64,000 bases of DNA, from positions 1 to 64,000 of the forward strand of contig JHWR01000012.1 of assembly GCA_000687655.1 (NCBI GenBank), read 5' to 3'. Positions 24,006 through 33,690 of this stretch are shown here, piece after piece. Under the pieces are notes generated by a model. It made no database searches, had not been told where the DNA came from, and saw only the letters and a list, made by a program, of their open reading frames with translations. Source of the DNA: Lachnospiraceae bacterium YSB2008. GTDB taxonomy: Bacteria > Bacillota > Clostridia > Lachnospirales > Lachnospiraceae. Made by a program: the position numbers and the translations under genes. How positions within the stretch are numbered: the first letter of the stretch is position 1; every line of letters starts with the position of its first letter.

Positions 24006-25964
24006 TTGCTTAGACAGAGAAAGAAGACAGTATGGCTTGTTTCTTATGTGCTCTATCCCATAATGCTGCTTCTTGTGATAAGGCTTACACCTCTTGCCGG
24101 TTCAAACATCACTGAACTTATGGATAACAGTTCATATGAGATGATGACAAGACCGTTCCATTTTACTTATTGCTCGAGGACTGTTCCTGTAGCATTCATA
24201 TTCACGGCACTATATTTCATAGGCTTCTATATCTATGTATCCGGCATGAAGAATGTGAGGCCCGGTGAAGAATATGGTTCAGCATCATGGACGGAACCGA
24301 AAACCTTAAGCCGTAAATATAAAACAAGGAAAGGTGAAGAGAAGCTTAGCAAAAAAGAACAGAGGAAACTGAAGAGAGAGTACATTAAGACGCTCATCGG
24401 TATAAAACTTGGGATTCCTATCGGGAATCTTTTTTTATTGGGAAATGAAACGTCAGAAGAATATAAGGACAGATGCATATCCGAGATAGATAAGATGATA
24501 GGGATGCCTGCATGGCGTCTTGACATGATCCTGAGCAAGAACGTAAAGGCAACCATAAGGACCAAGACGGATAACATCAATACCCTGATACTCGGAGGAT
24601 CTGGCCGTGGAAAGACAAGGGCATACATCATCCCAAACATAATGCAGCTTAACAGTTCATTTGTATGTACGGATCCTAAGGGTGAGATTTGTAAGAAGAC
24701 GGGGAAGCTACTGAAACGGTTCGGGTATGATGTCAGGGTGCTCGACCTAAAGAACCATGGCAAGTCCCATGGTTATAATCCGTTTGAATATTTCAGAAAT
24801 GATAATGACATACTGCTCTTCGCCAATAACATGTGGGGAGCAATGGAAGATAAGACGGCAACCAAAGGTGATCCTACATGGCCGGAACTCGCACGTGCGA
24901 TGCTGCTTTCATTCATGCTTTACCTTTATCACTATGCACCGCCAGAAGAACAGAACTTCGACATGGTGGTAGAGATGATGCACAAGGTAAGGATAGATGA
25001 TGATAAGGGCAAGGCGGAAACTGCGTCAGAGCTGGATAAGCTGTTCGAGCGTATACCTCATGATGATACTGCTTATGGATATTATAAGGACTGGAGCAAT
25101 TCAAGAGGAAGGACACTGGCATCCATATATGTAACGCTGTCAGCGAAGCTTTCAGTGTTCAACCTGGAATCCATGCGAAAGCTCACATTTAAGGATGAGA
25201 TGGGGATACTGGACCTTGCCACAAAGAAGGTGGCAGTGTTCCTGATAATCCCTGATGACAATGCAGTCTATAACTTCCTTGCCGGAACGCTATATACTCA
25301 GATGTTCCAGCAGCTTTATGAATATGCAGACAGCCTTCCGGGTGGCGCACTTCCTGAACATGTCAGGTTCTATATGGACGAGTTTGCCAATATAGCGCTC
25401 CCGAATGATTACCAGAAGATACTGTCCACGGCCAGGTCAAGGAACATGAGCTTTGTGATAGTGCTTCAGGATAAGCAGCAGATAGAAGCTATATTCGAGA
25501 AGTACTATAAGACACTGTACGGAAACTGCAGTTTCTATCTCTTCTTAGGATCAAATGAATATGATACCTGCGAGTATTACAGCAAACTCCTCGGAAAAGA
25601 AACGATAGTAGTCGAGAACTGGACAAGGAACTATGGAAGGGGCGGGGGAATGAGCAAGGCCGAGACAAGGGTCGGCAGGGAACTCATGACACCTAACGAA
25701 CTGTCACATCTGTCAAAGAGGAAATGTGTCATATATTCGACAGAGGATTCTGCATGTATAGATCAGAAGGCAGACATGACACAACACAGGTATTATAGGT
25801 ATATAGCCGATGGGGCAAGGACAAAGAAGAATAATTATGACTGGGGAGATGAGACCATGTCAGAAGGGACACTGCAGCTCCTCGGAAATGACTATCTCGG
25901 GGATATGACAGTCATTGAAGGAAAGAACAGTAACGGATGGGTCCTTTTGGATCCATCAGAATAA
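24006..25964 (+). CDS. virD4: VirD4/TraG-type coupling protein
   Basis: About 652 residues. Two N-terminal membrane helices (about 10-28 and 60-78) precede the motor domain. Walker A is LILGGSGRGKTRAYIIPN (about 196-210) and Walker B is VRFYMDEFANI (about 454). Other family blocks are FVCTDPKGEI, YNPFEYF and RSRNMSFVIVLQDKQQIEA. It is the ATPase that feeds the relaxase-DNA complex to the type IV channel. GGAG at 23993-23996 favours the TTG at 24006; GTG 23997 and ATG 24000 are too close to it. It is co-directional with the following membrane genes. Confidence 0.9.
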   Translation: MLRQRKKTVWLVSYVLYPIMLLLVIRLTPLAGSNITELMDNSSYEMMTRPFHFTYCSRTVPVAFIFTALYFIGFYIYVSGMKNVRPGEEYGSASWTEPKTLSRKYKTRKGEEKLSKKEQRKLKREYIKTLIGIKLGIPIGNLFLLGNETSEEYKDRCISEIDKMIGMPAWRLDMILSKNVKATIRTKTDNINTLILGGSGRGKTRAYIIPNIMQLNSSFVCTDPKGEICKKTGKLLKRFGYDVRVLDLKNHGKSHGYNPFEYFRNDNDILLFANNMWGAMEDKTATKGDPTWPELARAMLLSFMLYLYHYAPPEEQNFDMVVEMMHKVRIDDDKGKAETASELDKLFERIPHDDTAYGYYKDWSNSRGRTLASIYVTLSAKLSVFNLESMRKLTFKDEMGILDLATKKVAVFLIIPDDNAVYNFLAGTLYTQMFQQLYEYADSLPGGALPEHVRFYMDEFANIALPNDYQKILSTARSRNMSFVIVLQDKQQIEAIFEKYYKTLYGNCSFYLFLGSNEYDTCEYYSKLLGKETIVVENWTRNYGRGGGMSKAETRVGRELMTPNELSHLSKRKCVIYSTEDSACIDQKADMTQHRYYRYIADGARTKKNNYDWGDETMSEGTLQLLGNDYLGDMTVIEGKNSNGWVLLDPSE

Positions 25965-25987
25965 AAAGAAAAGGAATAGGTGTAAAA

Positions 25988-26449
25988 ATGAACAGAGAGT
26001 TTATCAGATCAGGTAACAGTAAAGGAAGAGGTAACAGATGGAGGAGTTTCATAGTTGTATGCTCACTGCTGACAAGTATGTTCATGTCAGTAATGGGAAC
26101 CGGTATCGTATCCCTTGCAGCAGGAATAGACAAAACCTATGGTTCCGTAGACCGGACGGAATCAGTAAGGCCGGTATCAACTCCGGGCATGACCATGCCA
26201 CTTGGTACGGTCTATGACACGAGCGGTGTTGCTGAACTTGACAGTGCCAAGGAAAGGACGGATTCGCTCATCAAATGGGTATGTGCATGGGTAGGAGGCA
26301 TCATAGCACTTGTATCACTCATCATAGCCCTCGTCATGGCATCAAGCCATCAGCAGGAACAGAGGAACCAGGCGCTTGTCGGCCTTGCCGTCGGCATCAT
26401 CATAGCATTCGCGCCGCAGGTGGTTAATTATCTCCTCGGAAATCAGTGA
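25988..26449 (+). CDS. VirB2/TrbC-like small membrane protein
   Basis: 153 residues from ATG 25988 (GGAATAGGTG upstream); the frame from 25937 overlaps virD4 and lacks a site. A long basic N-terminus leads to a signal-like helix (FIVVCSLLTSMFMSVMGTGI) followed by AAG. After a short extracellular part come two hydrophobic segments at the C-terminus (WVCAWVGGIIALVSLIIALV and ALVGLAVGIIIAFAPQVVNY) joined by a charged loop. This is the layout of VirB2/TrbC pilin-like subunits in Gram-positive type IV systems. Position between VirD4 and the VirB6-like gene agrees. Confidence 0.65.
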   Translation: MNREFIRSGNSKGRGNRWRSFIVVCSLLTSMFMSVMGTGIVSLAAGIDKTYGSVDRTESVRPVSTPGMTMPLGTVYDTSGVAELDSAKERTDSLIKWVCAWVGGIIALVSLIIALVMASSHQQEQRNQALVGLAVGIIIAFAPQVVNYLLGNQ

Positions 26450-26467
26450 CAGGAAGCAGGTGAATAA

Positions 26468-27400
26468 ATGGAATGGGTTGTATTACTTCTAAAGGCTGCA
26501 CTGACATTCTTCTCGGAGAAGATGGATCTGTTCCTTAGGATGCTGACGACAGACCTTACGACTTATAACGGCGGCGGGATGTGGCAGGGCGTTGAGAACA
26601 TATATCAGGCACTCCTTATAGTCGGGCTTTCTCTTGCCAATATATTTGTATGGGTGGAGCTTATAGAGTCGACCAGCAAATGGGCGGAGCTCAGGAAGTC
26701 ATCAGTGCTCATTACATTCGTTGTGGAGATAATAGTCGTGAATGCCGTCATGTATTATGGGAAGGATATACTGATAACGGTATATTCCATAGGCCAGGGC
26801 ATAACGAGAGGTGTCATGGAGAAGACCGGCATGATAAATGCAAGCGGGCAGAGCCTCTTCAATATCCAGGTATCAGATGATTTCATAGAGGCAGTAGGAA
26901 GGATGAATATCAGTTCCGGTATAGCACTCCTTATAGTGATCATAATAGTCTCTGCTTGGATATGTGTATCTACCATAGCAGTCCTGCTTACTGTATATGT
27001 GAGGATATTCAATCTTTATATTCTGATAGCAGTGTCCCCACTTGCTTTTGCATGTGCCATGAGTAAAAGAACAAGATTTGTATTCGAAAACTTCTGCAGG
27101 ACATTCGCATCGGTCACAGTCGAGGCGGTGGTACTCGTACTGGTCATGTACCTCTTTTCACAGTTCTTCAGTTCAGGAATCAATATAGACATGACACAGG
27201 GCAGCACACCGTCATCAGATACATTGGGATGGCTGTTTACACTTCTGTCTCCGACACTGGCAATTCCTGCAGGGGGACTTAACCCGGCAAATGTAACCGC
27301 TGTATTTGAATATCTCATCACTATGGCATTCCTGTTCGCGGTTATGCTCGGTATGGTGAAAGGATCTGAGAATCTGGTGAAGAGGATTTTCGGACTCTGA
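26468..27400 (+). CDS. VirB6/TrbL-like channel membrane protein
   Basis: 310 residues with about six or seven membrane segments. The strongest are around residues 45-65, 80-100, 150-175, 180-200, 215-235 and 280-300. The LYILIAVSPLAFACAMSKRT block, with its membrane-embedded SPLA and following basic loop, is common in VirB6-like proteins of Clostridial conjugative elements. It would form part of the inner channel. ATG 26468 follows GGAAGCAGGTG. Last gene of this half of the transfer operon; an unrelated lipoprotein unit interrupts before prgI. Confidence 0.75.
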   Translation: MEWVVLLLKAALTFFSEKMDLFLRMLTTDLTTYNGGGMWQGVENIYQALLIVGLSLANIFVWVELIESTSKWAELRKSSVLITFVVEIIVVNAVMYYGKDILITVYSIGQGITRGVMEKTGMINASGQSLFNIQVSDDFIEAVGRMNISSGIALLIVIIIVSAWICVSTIAVLLTVYVRIFNLYILIAVSPLAFACAMSKRTRFVFENFCRTFASVTVEAVVLVLVMYLFSQFFSSGINIDMTQGSTPSSDTLGWLFTLLSPTLAIPAGGLNPANVTAVFEYLITMAFLFAVMLGMVKGSENLVKRIFGL

Positions 27401-27449
27401 TTATCAGCATAGCTGGAAACTACTTCGCCAGATAATAAAGAGCCTCTTA

Positions 27450-27478
27450 TTGACGATATATATATATATATATATAAT
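27450..27478 (+). promoter_or_regulatory. Promoter with an AT-dinucleotide-repeat spacer
   Basis: TTGACG at 27450-27455, TATAAT at 27473-27478, and a 17-base spacer (27456-27472) consisting only of alternating A and T. The repeat runs from 27456 to 27476. It lies 48 bases before the lipoprotein ATG. Gain or loss of a repeat unit would change the spacer by 2 bases. Confidence 0.65.
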
Positions 27479-27525
27479 GGTTTTGTGCCATTTTGCACTA
27501 TTACGGAATAGGGGACAGTGATAAG

Positions 27526-28290
27526 ATGAAGAGAAGAATAGCGGCTGTTTTATTGACTGCAGCAATGGTTTTAACGATATCTGGTTGTGGCGGAAATACA
27601 GCACAGAAGGATAACAGAATGACAACGGAAAATCTCTCTACGGAAAGTAAAGTGGATGTCGATATTAAAGAGCCGCGTACTGACGTGGATCCCGGTGTAG
27701 ACGTTACGGAAACAACTACCGAAGAACCCACGACAGAAGAAGAAACTGAAGAAGAATACACAGGTGAATTTACTCTTACTCCAGATTTGTTTAATGAAGC
27801 TTTAGGAAAAGACAGAAAGGCAGTTGAGAAGATTTTTGGGATAAATCCTAAAAATCATGTGTCATCATTAGATGAAAGACAAATTAATAATCTTATGATC
27901 CATACATATAATCAGGTTATTGAGTGGAATGGTGTTGAATTTAAAAGTATACAGAATTCTTTCAGGGCACATGAAGATTCAGATGATGAATCTTTCTATC
28001 AGATTTATATGACCCTTTCTGAATATACACATGAAAATGTGGGTAAACCATCTCAATCGGAAGTGTATGACGCATATGATAAGGTATATAATTATTTGTG
28101 TGGGTTGTATGGTGAACCTTATATAGATGAGAGAGATGACGAAATATTGGGATATTTTTGTAATACAAAATGGGAGAATACTGATTACGGTACTATAATG
28201 ATGCAAAAAAGTATAAATAAAGATCAAATCGATGGTAATAATGATTTCCTTATTTATTTCTGCTCTGAAGAGTACTATGATATGTATTGA
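27526..28290 (+). CDS. Lipoprotein with Thr/Glu-rich linker
   Basis: 254 residues from ATG 27526. Signal peptide MKRRIAAVLLTAAMVLTISGC with a lipobox ending in Cys (about residue 21), so it is lipid-anchored outside the membrane. Residues about 25-80 are a Thr/Glu/Asp-rich linker. The C-terminal domain (80-254) is acidic and Tyr-rich (NEALGKDRKAVEKIFG, then DAYDKVYNYLCGLYGEPY) and not recognised. It sits inside the transfer operon with its own promoter and terminator, a usual place for surface exclusion or entry-control lipoproteins; that role is an inference. Confidence 0.65.
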   Translation: MKRRIAAVLLTAAMVLTISGCGGNTAQKDNRMTTENLSTESKVDVDIKEPRTDVDPGVDVTETTTEEPTTEEETEEEYTGEFTLTPDLFNEALGKDRKAVEKIFGINPKNHVSSLDERQINNLMIHTYNQVIEWNGVEFKSIQNSFRAHEDSDDESFYQIYMTLSEYTHENVGKPSQSEVYDAYDKVYNYLCGLYGEPYIDERDDEILGYFCNTKWENTDYGTIMMQKSINKDQIDGNNDFLIYFCSEEYYDMY

Positions 28291-28367
28291 AATAATAAAA
28301 GCGATATATCAATACTGTGATATAAGAGTATTGTTATATAATAATATAGAAAAGCTTATTAAGGTTT

Positions 28368-28404
28368 AAAGCGTTATGAGTAGAAATACTTATAGCGCTT
28401 TTTG
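28368..28404 (+). terminator. Rho-independent terminator
   Basis: Stem AAAGCGTTATGAGTA / TACTTATAGCGCTTT with a GAAA loop and a T5 run. It closes the lipoprotein unit; the prgI start is only 18 bases further, so prgI may depend on read-through. Confidence 0.75.
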
Positions 28405-28421
28405 TTTGGAAAGGAAAAGTA

Positions 28422-28742
28422 ATGAAACCGATAGAAATGAACCAGAGCCTTCTCAGCATTAAAGAGAAGTTCTATGGATTTGAGATAAGGCAGATAGTAG
28501 ATGCGGTACTGGCGGGAGGTGCATCTCTTGCAGTAAACTTCCTGCTCCCAAGCGAGCTCGGGGTGGTGAGAGGGATAATAGCGTCAATCGTTGCTGTCCC
28601 ATTTATCATTGTTGCAATAAAGGACTTTTATGGACTTAAGGGACTTAAGCTCATGGTTGCAGTTATCAAGTCATCAGCAAACCGAAAGCCTCTAAGGTTC
28701 AAGTCAGAATATATAAATGAGAAAGTGGTGAAGAAAAGGTGA
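28422..28742 (+). CDS. prgI: PrgI-family (VirB3-like) membrane protein
   Basis: 106 residues with two adjacent membrane helices (about 27-45 and 50-68), preceded by EKFYGFEIRQIVDAV and followed by a Lys/Arg-rich tail. PrgI family proteins of Gram-positive conjugation systems take the place of VirB3 and are always encoded next to VirB4. ATG 28422 follows GGAAAGGAAAAG. Its stop overlaps the leader of the VirB4 gene by the usual few bases, so the two are coupled. Confidence 0.85.
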   Translation: MKPIEMNQSLLSIKEKFYGFEIRQIVDAVLAGGASLAVNFLLPSELGVVRGIIASIVAVPFIIVAIKDFYGLKGLKLMVAVIKSSANRKPLRFKSEYINEKVVKKR

Positions 28743-28744
28743 TA

Positions 28745-31066
28745 ATGGCAGGTAAGAGAGGATACATAAAAGATAAGTTCAGAATAAAGACCATTCAGCA
28801 GGCCATCCCGGGATTCAGGACATATGATTCCGGGATGTTTGAATTTCAGGGCGGGCTTTTTTCTGAAACATATAAACTGAAGGATACGGACTTTACATCG
28901 GAGTCCGATGCAGAACAGGAGAGCCTGTTCAAGAAGTATTCGGATATACTCAACTCACTTGATACGAAGAGTACATATAAGATCACGATATTCAACAGGA
29001 ATATCAATTACAAGAAGACAAGGTTCATAGAACTCCCTACGAATATGAATGATTCATATGACCATATAAGGTCGGAGTATAATTCCATGAGGCGGAAGAA
29101 CAGGGAAGTGTCCCACGGAATCATCCAGGAGAAGTACTTTACCATCATCACGCCAGCAAAGAAACCGGAACTTGCGGAACAGTTCTTTGACAGGGCAGAA
29201 CGTGATTTCAGCAGGAGACTGTCATATATCGGCTCAGACCTTACATCCATAGATGTAAATGAAAGGCTTGAGATCTTTTATGATTATTATAGATGCGGTA
29301 AGGAACAGTATTACGATTACGACGATAAGACAGCTAAGAAAAGACGGAGCGGATATAAGGACTATATATGTCCTTCAACGCTCCGTTTCGGTAACTTCGA
29401 ATTTGAGATGGGAAAGAAATACGGCCGTGTACTTTTTGTACGTGACTGGGGAGTAAAGCTTAAGTCAGAAGTTGTGACGAGGATAATGGAACTTCGGGCC
29501 AATATGATGTTCACCATCGATATAATCCCTCTTTCTGCTGAAGAGATCAAAAGGTTGCTAGAAGATGCCGAGATGAGCGCAGAATCCAATGTCGACAGAT
29601 GGAGCCAGCGCCCCGGTGCAGAAAAGAGAAGGTATTCGATAATCCCCCGCAATATGCGTAAGGACAGGGACATCGTAGAAGAGAACAGCGTGGATGTAAG
29701 TGAACGTAACCAGAAGATCTTCTATGCAGGGATAACGATAACACTCCTTGCAGACAGCATGGAAGAACTGGACAGCTATACGGAGACTATAATAGACACA
29801 GGGAATGAATGTGGCTGTGGGATAGATATAATGGGATTCCGGCAGAGGGAGGGGCTTAATACAGTCCTCCCATACGGACCACGGTATACTGAGCTGTACA
29901 GGGACTGCACCACTGAGATGCTGGCTGACTGGATGCCGTTTAATTCTGTCAGCATCAACCATCTTACAGGCATCCCTTATGGCGTCCACGAAGAGACAAG
30001 GCAGGAAGTCCTGATAGACAGAAGACTCCTCAATAATGGAAACGAATGGGTGGTCGGAGTATCCGGATGTGGTAAGTCATTCAGGGTAAAACTCACAGCA
30101 CTCATGGAAGCACTCATAACGAATGGTGACATACTTTTTGTAGATCCACACGGAGAATTCACAGGGCTTACCAAAGCGCTCGGTGGGACAGTGATAAGGC
30201 TCGGCGGTGCATCGGAGGACGTGATAAATGCCATGGACATGGCAAAAGGATATTCGGGCGGTGGCAGTGATATAAATGTAAAGCTGTCTCAGATGACATC
30301 GCTTTTCCATGCGCTTCTTGACCGTGAGTATACAAGGCCTATGGACAGCATAATGGTACGCTGCGCCAAGTTCCTTCTGGAAAAGTATGCCCATGGCGAT
30401 TATGTAGGAGCACCGCCTACGATAGCAGAACTGTACCGCCTGATACTGGCACAGGAAGAACCTGAGGCAAAGAAACTCGCACTCCTTATCGAACCGTATG
30501 TATTTTCACTCAGATGCTTCTGCGGTCAGACAAACGTGGATATATATAGCAGGATAGTATGCTTTGACCTGACTGGGCTTGATGAGAATCTCTGGGATGC
30601 AGGCATGTCAGTCGTAATGGACAGTATCAAGAACAGGCTTATCATAAACAGGGAGGCACAGATACCTACATACATAAAGATCGATGAGGTAGGAAGGTTC
30701 CTGGACGATCCATTTCTCACAAGGACGTTTGAAACCTTCTATGCAGAGTGCCGTAAGTACGGGGGCTATATAACAGGAATAGTCCAGAATGCTTCGAAGC
30801 TCCTTCGGAATGAAAGAGCCAGGAACATGCTTTCAAATGCAGAGATAGTGGTAATGCTCCGTCAGTCATCCATGGATGCACAGGAACTGAAGTCGATATA
30901 TAAACTGTCCAAGACACAGGTGGACAGGCTGATAAATGCTGAGGAAGGGTGTGGAATATTTAAATCAGCCAACAATTTCATCAACTTCGACGGTCGTATA
31001 GAGAAGGGATATATATATGACCTTGCAAATACAAAGCCCGATCACAGCAGGGCAGTGCTTTCATAG
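28745..31066 (+). CDS. virB4: VirB4/TrbE-like conjugation ATPase
   Basis: 773 residues from ATG 28745, 5 bases after AAAGG; a GTG at 28739 is also in frame. The N-terminal VirB4 domain (about 1-400) is followed by the motor domain. Walker A is WVVGVSGCGKSFRVKL (about 434-448), then DILFVDPHGEFTGL, and Walker B is PTYIKIDEVGRFL (about 640). Other family features are GGYITGIVQNASKLL and NAEIVVMLRQSSMDAQEL. It powers assembly of the mating channel and substrate transport. Length and motif spacing are normal for Tn1549-type elements. Confidence 0.9.
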   Translation: MAGKRGYIKDKFRIKTIQQAIPGFRTYDSGMFEFQGGLFSETYKLKDTDFTSESDAEQESLFKKYSDILNSLDTKSTYKITIFNRNINYKKTRFIELPTNMNDSYDHIRSEYNSMRRKNREVSHGIIQEKYFTIITPAKKPELAEQFFDRAERDFSRRLSYIGSDLTSIDVNERLEIFYDYYRCGKEQYYDYDDKTAKKRRSGYKDYICPSTLRFGNFEFEMGKKYGRVLFVRDWGVKLKSEVVTRIMELRANMMFTIDIIPLSAEEIKRLLEDAEMSAESNVDRWSQRPGAEKRRYSIIPRNMRKDRDIVEENSVDVSERNQKIFYAGITITLLADSMEELDSYTETIIDTGNECGCGIDIMGFRQREGLNTVLPYGPRYTELYRDCTTEMLADWMPFNSVSINHLTGIPYGVHEETRQEVLIDRRLLNNGNEWVVGVSGCGKSFRVKLTALMEALITNGDILFVDPHGEFTGLTKALGGTVIRLGGASEDVINAMDMAKGYSGGGSDINVKLSQMTSLFHALLDREYTRPMDSIMVRCAKFLLEKYAHGDYVGAPPTIAELYRLILAQEEPEAKKLALLIEPYVFSLRCFCGQTNVDIYSRIVCFDLTGLDENLWDAGMSVVMDSIKNRLIINREAQIPTYIKIDEVGRFLDDPFLTRTFETFYAECRKYGGYITGIVQNASKLLRNERARNMLSNAEIVVMLRQSSMDAQELKSIYKLSKTQVDRLINAEEGCGIFKSANNFINFDGRIEKGYIYDLANTKPDHSRAVLS

Positions 31067-31081
31067 AAGGGAAGTGACAGT

Positions 31082-32773
31082 GTGGCAGATATAAAGTACA
31101 GCAGCTATGTGGACGAGTATAGCTTCAAGGCATCATCCGGTATCAAACATGGCAGTGATGATATAAAGGCAAGTGACGAGGATATAAAAAACGGATATAA
31201 TAAGAAAACTGATGACGTTGAAGAATACCCGGGTTACCCGTTTAAAGGAAAAGAACGGCAGGATAAAGAAATAAAATGTATAAATGAAAATGATTCATCA
31301 TCTGCAGTCGGCTCTCTGGCAATGGAACTGTCCTCCAGTGTTACAGAAGGCCTGACGGATACTCTTATATCAGATGCAGATATGGATATATGGGAAGCTG
31401 ATTCCAGTGAGGAATCGGCTTCCTCTTTTTTTGGTGCCCGAAATTACCATCAGACGGTACCGAAGAGTGAGAAAACTCAGAATGAGTCCAGAAAAGGCAG
31501 GTTCGGTACCATAGCAGAAGGTATCCGGTACATTGAGGAAAGGACCGGCCACATTAAGGAGAGGGACAGGGGCGTAGATGCACCGGAACATCCTGCAAAG
31601 TCTCGGAAGAGTAAGATTGATATAAGCATAGGGAAAGAACTGAAAGGGCTTAAAACGGCCTCTGTGGCACTGCTTCCGTTTGCGTCGATAGCGGCTGCGA
31701 TACTTCTGATTATCATAATAGTCATATCCTCTGTCAGCATGCTGATCAGCAACCTGTCCGTAGCAGATTCAAACCTGTCGGAAAGAGAACAGGTCATATG
31801 GCAGTACCTTAAGGAAGAAGGCTTCTCGGATTATGCCATAGCAGGAGTTCTCGGATGTTACGGAAGTGAATCGGGTCATAATCCTGACATAGTGGAAGGT
31901 GAATATATAAAAGGAGTTCCAGACAGGGCGGTCATCATGGCTGATCTGGACGGATACTGCAGGGAGTATCTGTTTCCATATTATCAGAGGAGGGGTGTAA
32001 GGATCTCAAGGAGCGGATATATGTATAATGGGAAGTACTACCCGGGGCTCGGCCTTGCACAGTGGACCGGAGTCAGGGCTTGGAGGCTCCTGCATTATGA
32101 TATGAGCAGTCACTCAGTATCGGCAGACTACAATAATATGCAATGGAATGACCTGACAGTTCAGCTTGATTTCATGATCCATTATGAGATGTCCGATAGT
32201 TTCTGGAACAACTATAAGAATATATCACCGGAAGGAACAGAATCCGATGAGGACTGTGTGAGAAGGACGACGGAAGTATTCTTCAGCAACGTAGAGATGC
32301 CTGGGAATCATGAAGCAAGATTTCTGAACAACAGAAAGGCACAGGCAGTTAAGGCATATAATCAGGCAAGGACATTCGGCGGAGATGGTACGTTCATCTG
32401 GCCATGCCCTGCAAGTCATAGGATAACCTCTTATTTCGGTGGCAGATCATCACCAGGAGGTATAGGGTCGACAGATCATAAAGGAATAGATATCGGAGCG
32501 CCGATAGGAAGTGAAGTGGTAGCTGCTGCAGGTGGAACGGTAGTTTATACCGGATACAATTCAGAGAGAGGAAACTTCATAAAGATAGACCACGGAAATG
32601 GATATATGACCATATACCAGCATCTGAACGGGTTCAATTGCAACAAAGGTGACATCGTATATGCAGGAGATGTGATAGGTTATAGTGGAAATACCGGGCA
32701 CTCAACCGGGCCGCATCTGCACTTTGAGATACTGATGAATAGTACGCCAGTGAATCCGATGGAGTATTACTAA
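31082..32773 (+). CDS. VirB1-like cell-wall hydrolase: lysozyme-like plus M23 endopeptidase
   Basis: 563 residues from GTG 31082. A long acidic cytoplasmic N-terminus (1-190) leads to one membrane helix (about 198-222). Outside the membrane, a phage tail lysozyme-like domain follows (about 236-430; YAIAGVLGCYGSESGHNPDI with a likely catalytic Glu near 263, then GLGLAQWTG). The C-terminal M23/LytM domain (445-563) contains STDHKGIDIG and GPHLHFEI, the zinc-binding His/Asp set. It opens peptidoglycan for channel assembly. Two catalytic domains, for glycan and peptide, are the usual arrangement in CD1107/Tn1549-type proteins. Last gene of the transfer operon. Confidence 0.88.
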   Translation: MADIKYSSYVDEYSFKASSGIKHGSDDIKASDEDIKNGYNKKTDDVEEYPGYPFKGKERQDKEIKCINENDSSSAVGSLAMELSSSVTEGLTDTLISDADMDIWEADSSEESASSFFGARNYHQTVPKSEKTQNESRKGRFGTIAEGIRYIEERTGHIKERDRGVDAPEHPAKSRKSKIDISIGKELKGLKTASVALLPFASIAAAILLIIIIVISSVSMLISNLSVADSNLSEREQVIWQYLKEEGFSDYAIAGVLGCYGSESGHNPDIVEGEYIKGVPDRAVIMADLDGYCREYLFPYYQRRGVRISRSGYMYNGKYYPGLGLAQWTGVRAWRLLHYDMSSHSVSADYNNMQWNDLTVQLDFMIHYEMSDSFWNNYKNISPEGTESDEDCVRRTTEVFFSNVEMPGNHEARFLNNRKAQAVKAYNQARTFGGDGTFIWPCPASHRITSYFGGRSSPGGIGSTDHKGIDIGAPIGSEVVAAAGGTVVYTGYNSERGNFIKIDHGNGYMTIYQHLNGFNCNKGDIVYAGDVIGYSGNTGHSTGPHLHFEILMNSTPVNPMEYY

Positions 32774-33193
32774 AAAAACGTTTACCCATTTTTTAATTTG
32801 TCAAATTCGTTACCTTGATTGACAAAGAAAATGCAATTATTAAGTTTCAAATAACAGAGATTAAAAACTTTTGCATTAGTCCTATTATATATCGTATAAT
32901 TAACCTGTATATTTGCTATTCCAATGTAAGACATAATGCGTTTCTCATTATGATAACAGATTCTTGTGGGGCAGATATATGTGATTATCATCACTGATTT
33001 AATCATGGCCAGAGGTATGAATCTGAAGTAAATCACCGGGCGGAATAAATACAATTAATTCTGCTAACTCTAAGTTAGTCATAACCCACCGTAATATTAC
33101 AAATATTGCAGATTTACGTTGCTGAAGCGCGTATAAGCCTTCTTTCATAGATTATTTCTAAACAGAAATATTCCAAGAAAGGAGGTTTTTATT
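32774..33193. other. Intergenic region, 420 bases, no gene supported
   Basis: AT-rich. A plausible promoter (TTGCAT at about 32871, 18-base spacer, TATAAT) lies far from any start codon. Short frames in both directions lack ribosome binding sites. The 3' end holds the strong AGGAGG site of the gene at 33194. Otherwise nothing recognised. Confidence 0.5.
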
Positions 33194-33463
33194 ATGGCAA
33201 AAAAGAGAATTCCTCAGGAAATTGATACGGATTACTTCACAATAATCAGTATCCAAAAAAACCTGTATGAACTCCAATCCAAGAATACTCATCATTGTTG
33301 GATTGTTCAGAAATCTTCTGATTCTGAATCCTGTCATATCAAGCACAAATATCGCAAAAAAGTGAAAAAATATCATGACCAGTGCAATGCTGCTTCATTA
33401 AAATCAGCCGTAAACAAAATCAAGAAACATGATGCGTATAAAATCAAAGAAGGCAAATACTAA
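33194..33463 (+). CDS. Basic hypothetical protein, 89 aa
   Basis: ATG 33194 follows a near-perfect GAAAGGAGG by 8 bases, so strong translation is expected. The product is small and Lys-rich (HKYRKKVKKYHDQ, then NKIKKHDAYKIKEG) with a central HHCWIVQKS segment; the net positive charge would suit nucleic-acid binding. No family is recognised. It is a single-gene unit with its own terminator at 33490. Confidence 0.55.
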   Translation: MAKKRIPQEIDTDYFTIISIQKNLYELQSKNTHHCWIVQKSSDSESCHIKHKYRKKVKKYHDQCNAASLKSAVNKIKKHDAYKIKEGKY

Positions 33464-33489
33464 TATCTGTTAATAAGACAAAACTATAA

Positions 33490-33536
33490 AACTCTGCACA
33501 GTAGCTATTAATAGCAACCGGTGCAGAGTTTTTCTT
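33490..33536 (+). terminator. Rho-independent terminator
   Basis: AACTCTGCAC and GTGCAGAGTT arms around an AT-rich loop, then T5. It ends the 89-residue gene. Confidence 0.8.
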
Positions 33537-33591
33537 AATCCTAGTCCAAGTATATTGGATTGAAGCAAATGAAATATGATGGTCAATATCC

Positions 33592-33690
33592 CTACTTATT
33601 TACAGCATCCTTAAGAGCCTTACCAGCCTTGAACTTTGGCACTTTACAAGCCTCAATCTTCATCGGCTCACCGGTAAGTGGGTTCTTACC
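33592..33690 (-). pseudogene. HU-family DNA-binding protein gene, 3' third only
   Basis: On the minus strand the frame ending at 33592 encodes [20 protein letters not shown], then [12 protein letters not shown], which is the C-terminal third of a bacterial HU protein (about 31 of 91 residues). Upstream of GKNP the similarity stops exactly where the 38-bp hairpin element (33691-33728) begins. Promoter, start and the DNA-binding arm are gone, so it is a remnant. The break point next to the repeat suggests that an insertion or deletion event at the repeat truncated it. Confidence 0.75.

Noticed and set aside
32815-32997. 60-residue frame after the M23 gene
   Set aside because: AT-rich random-looking sequence with no start context.
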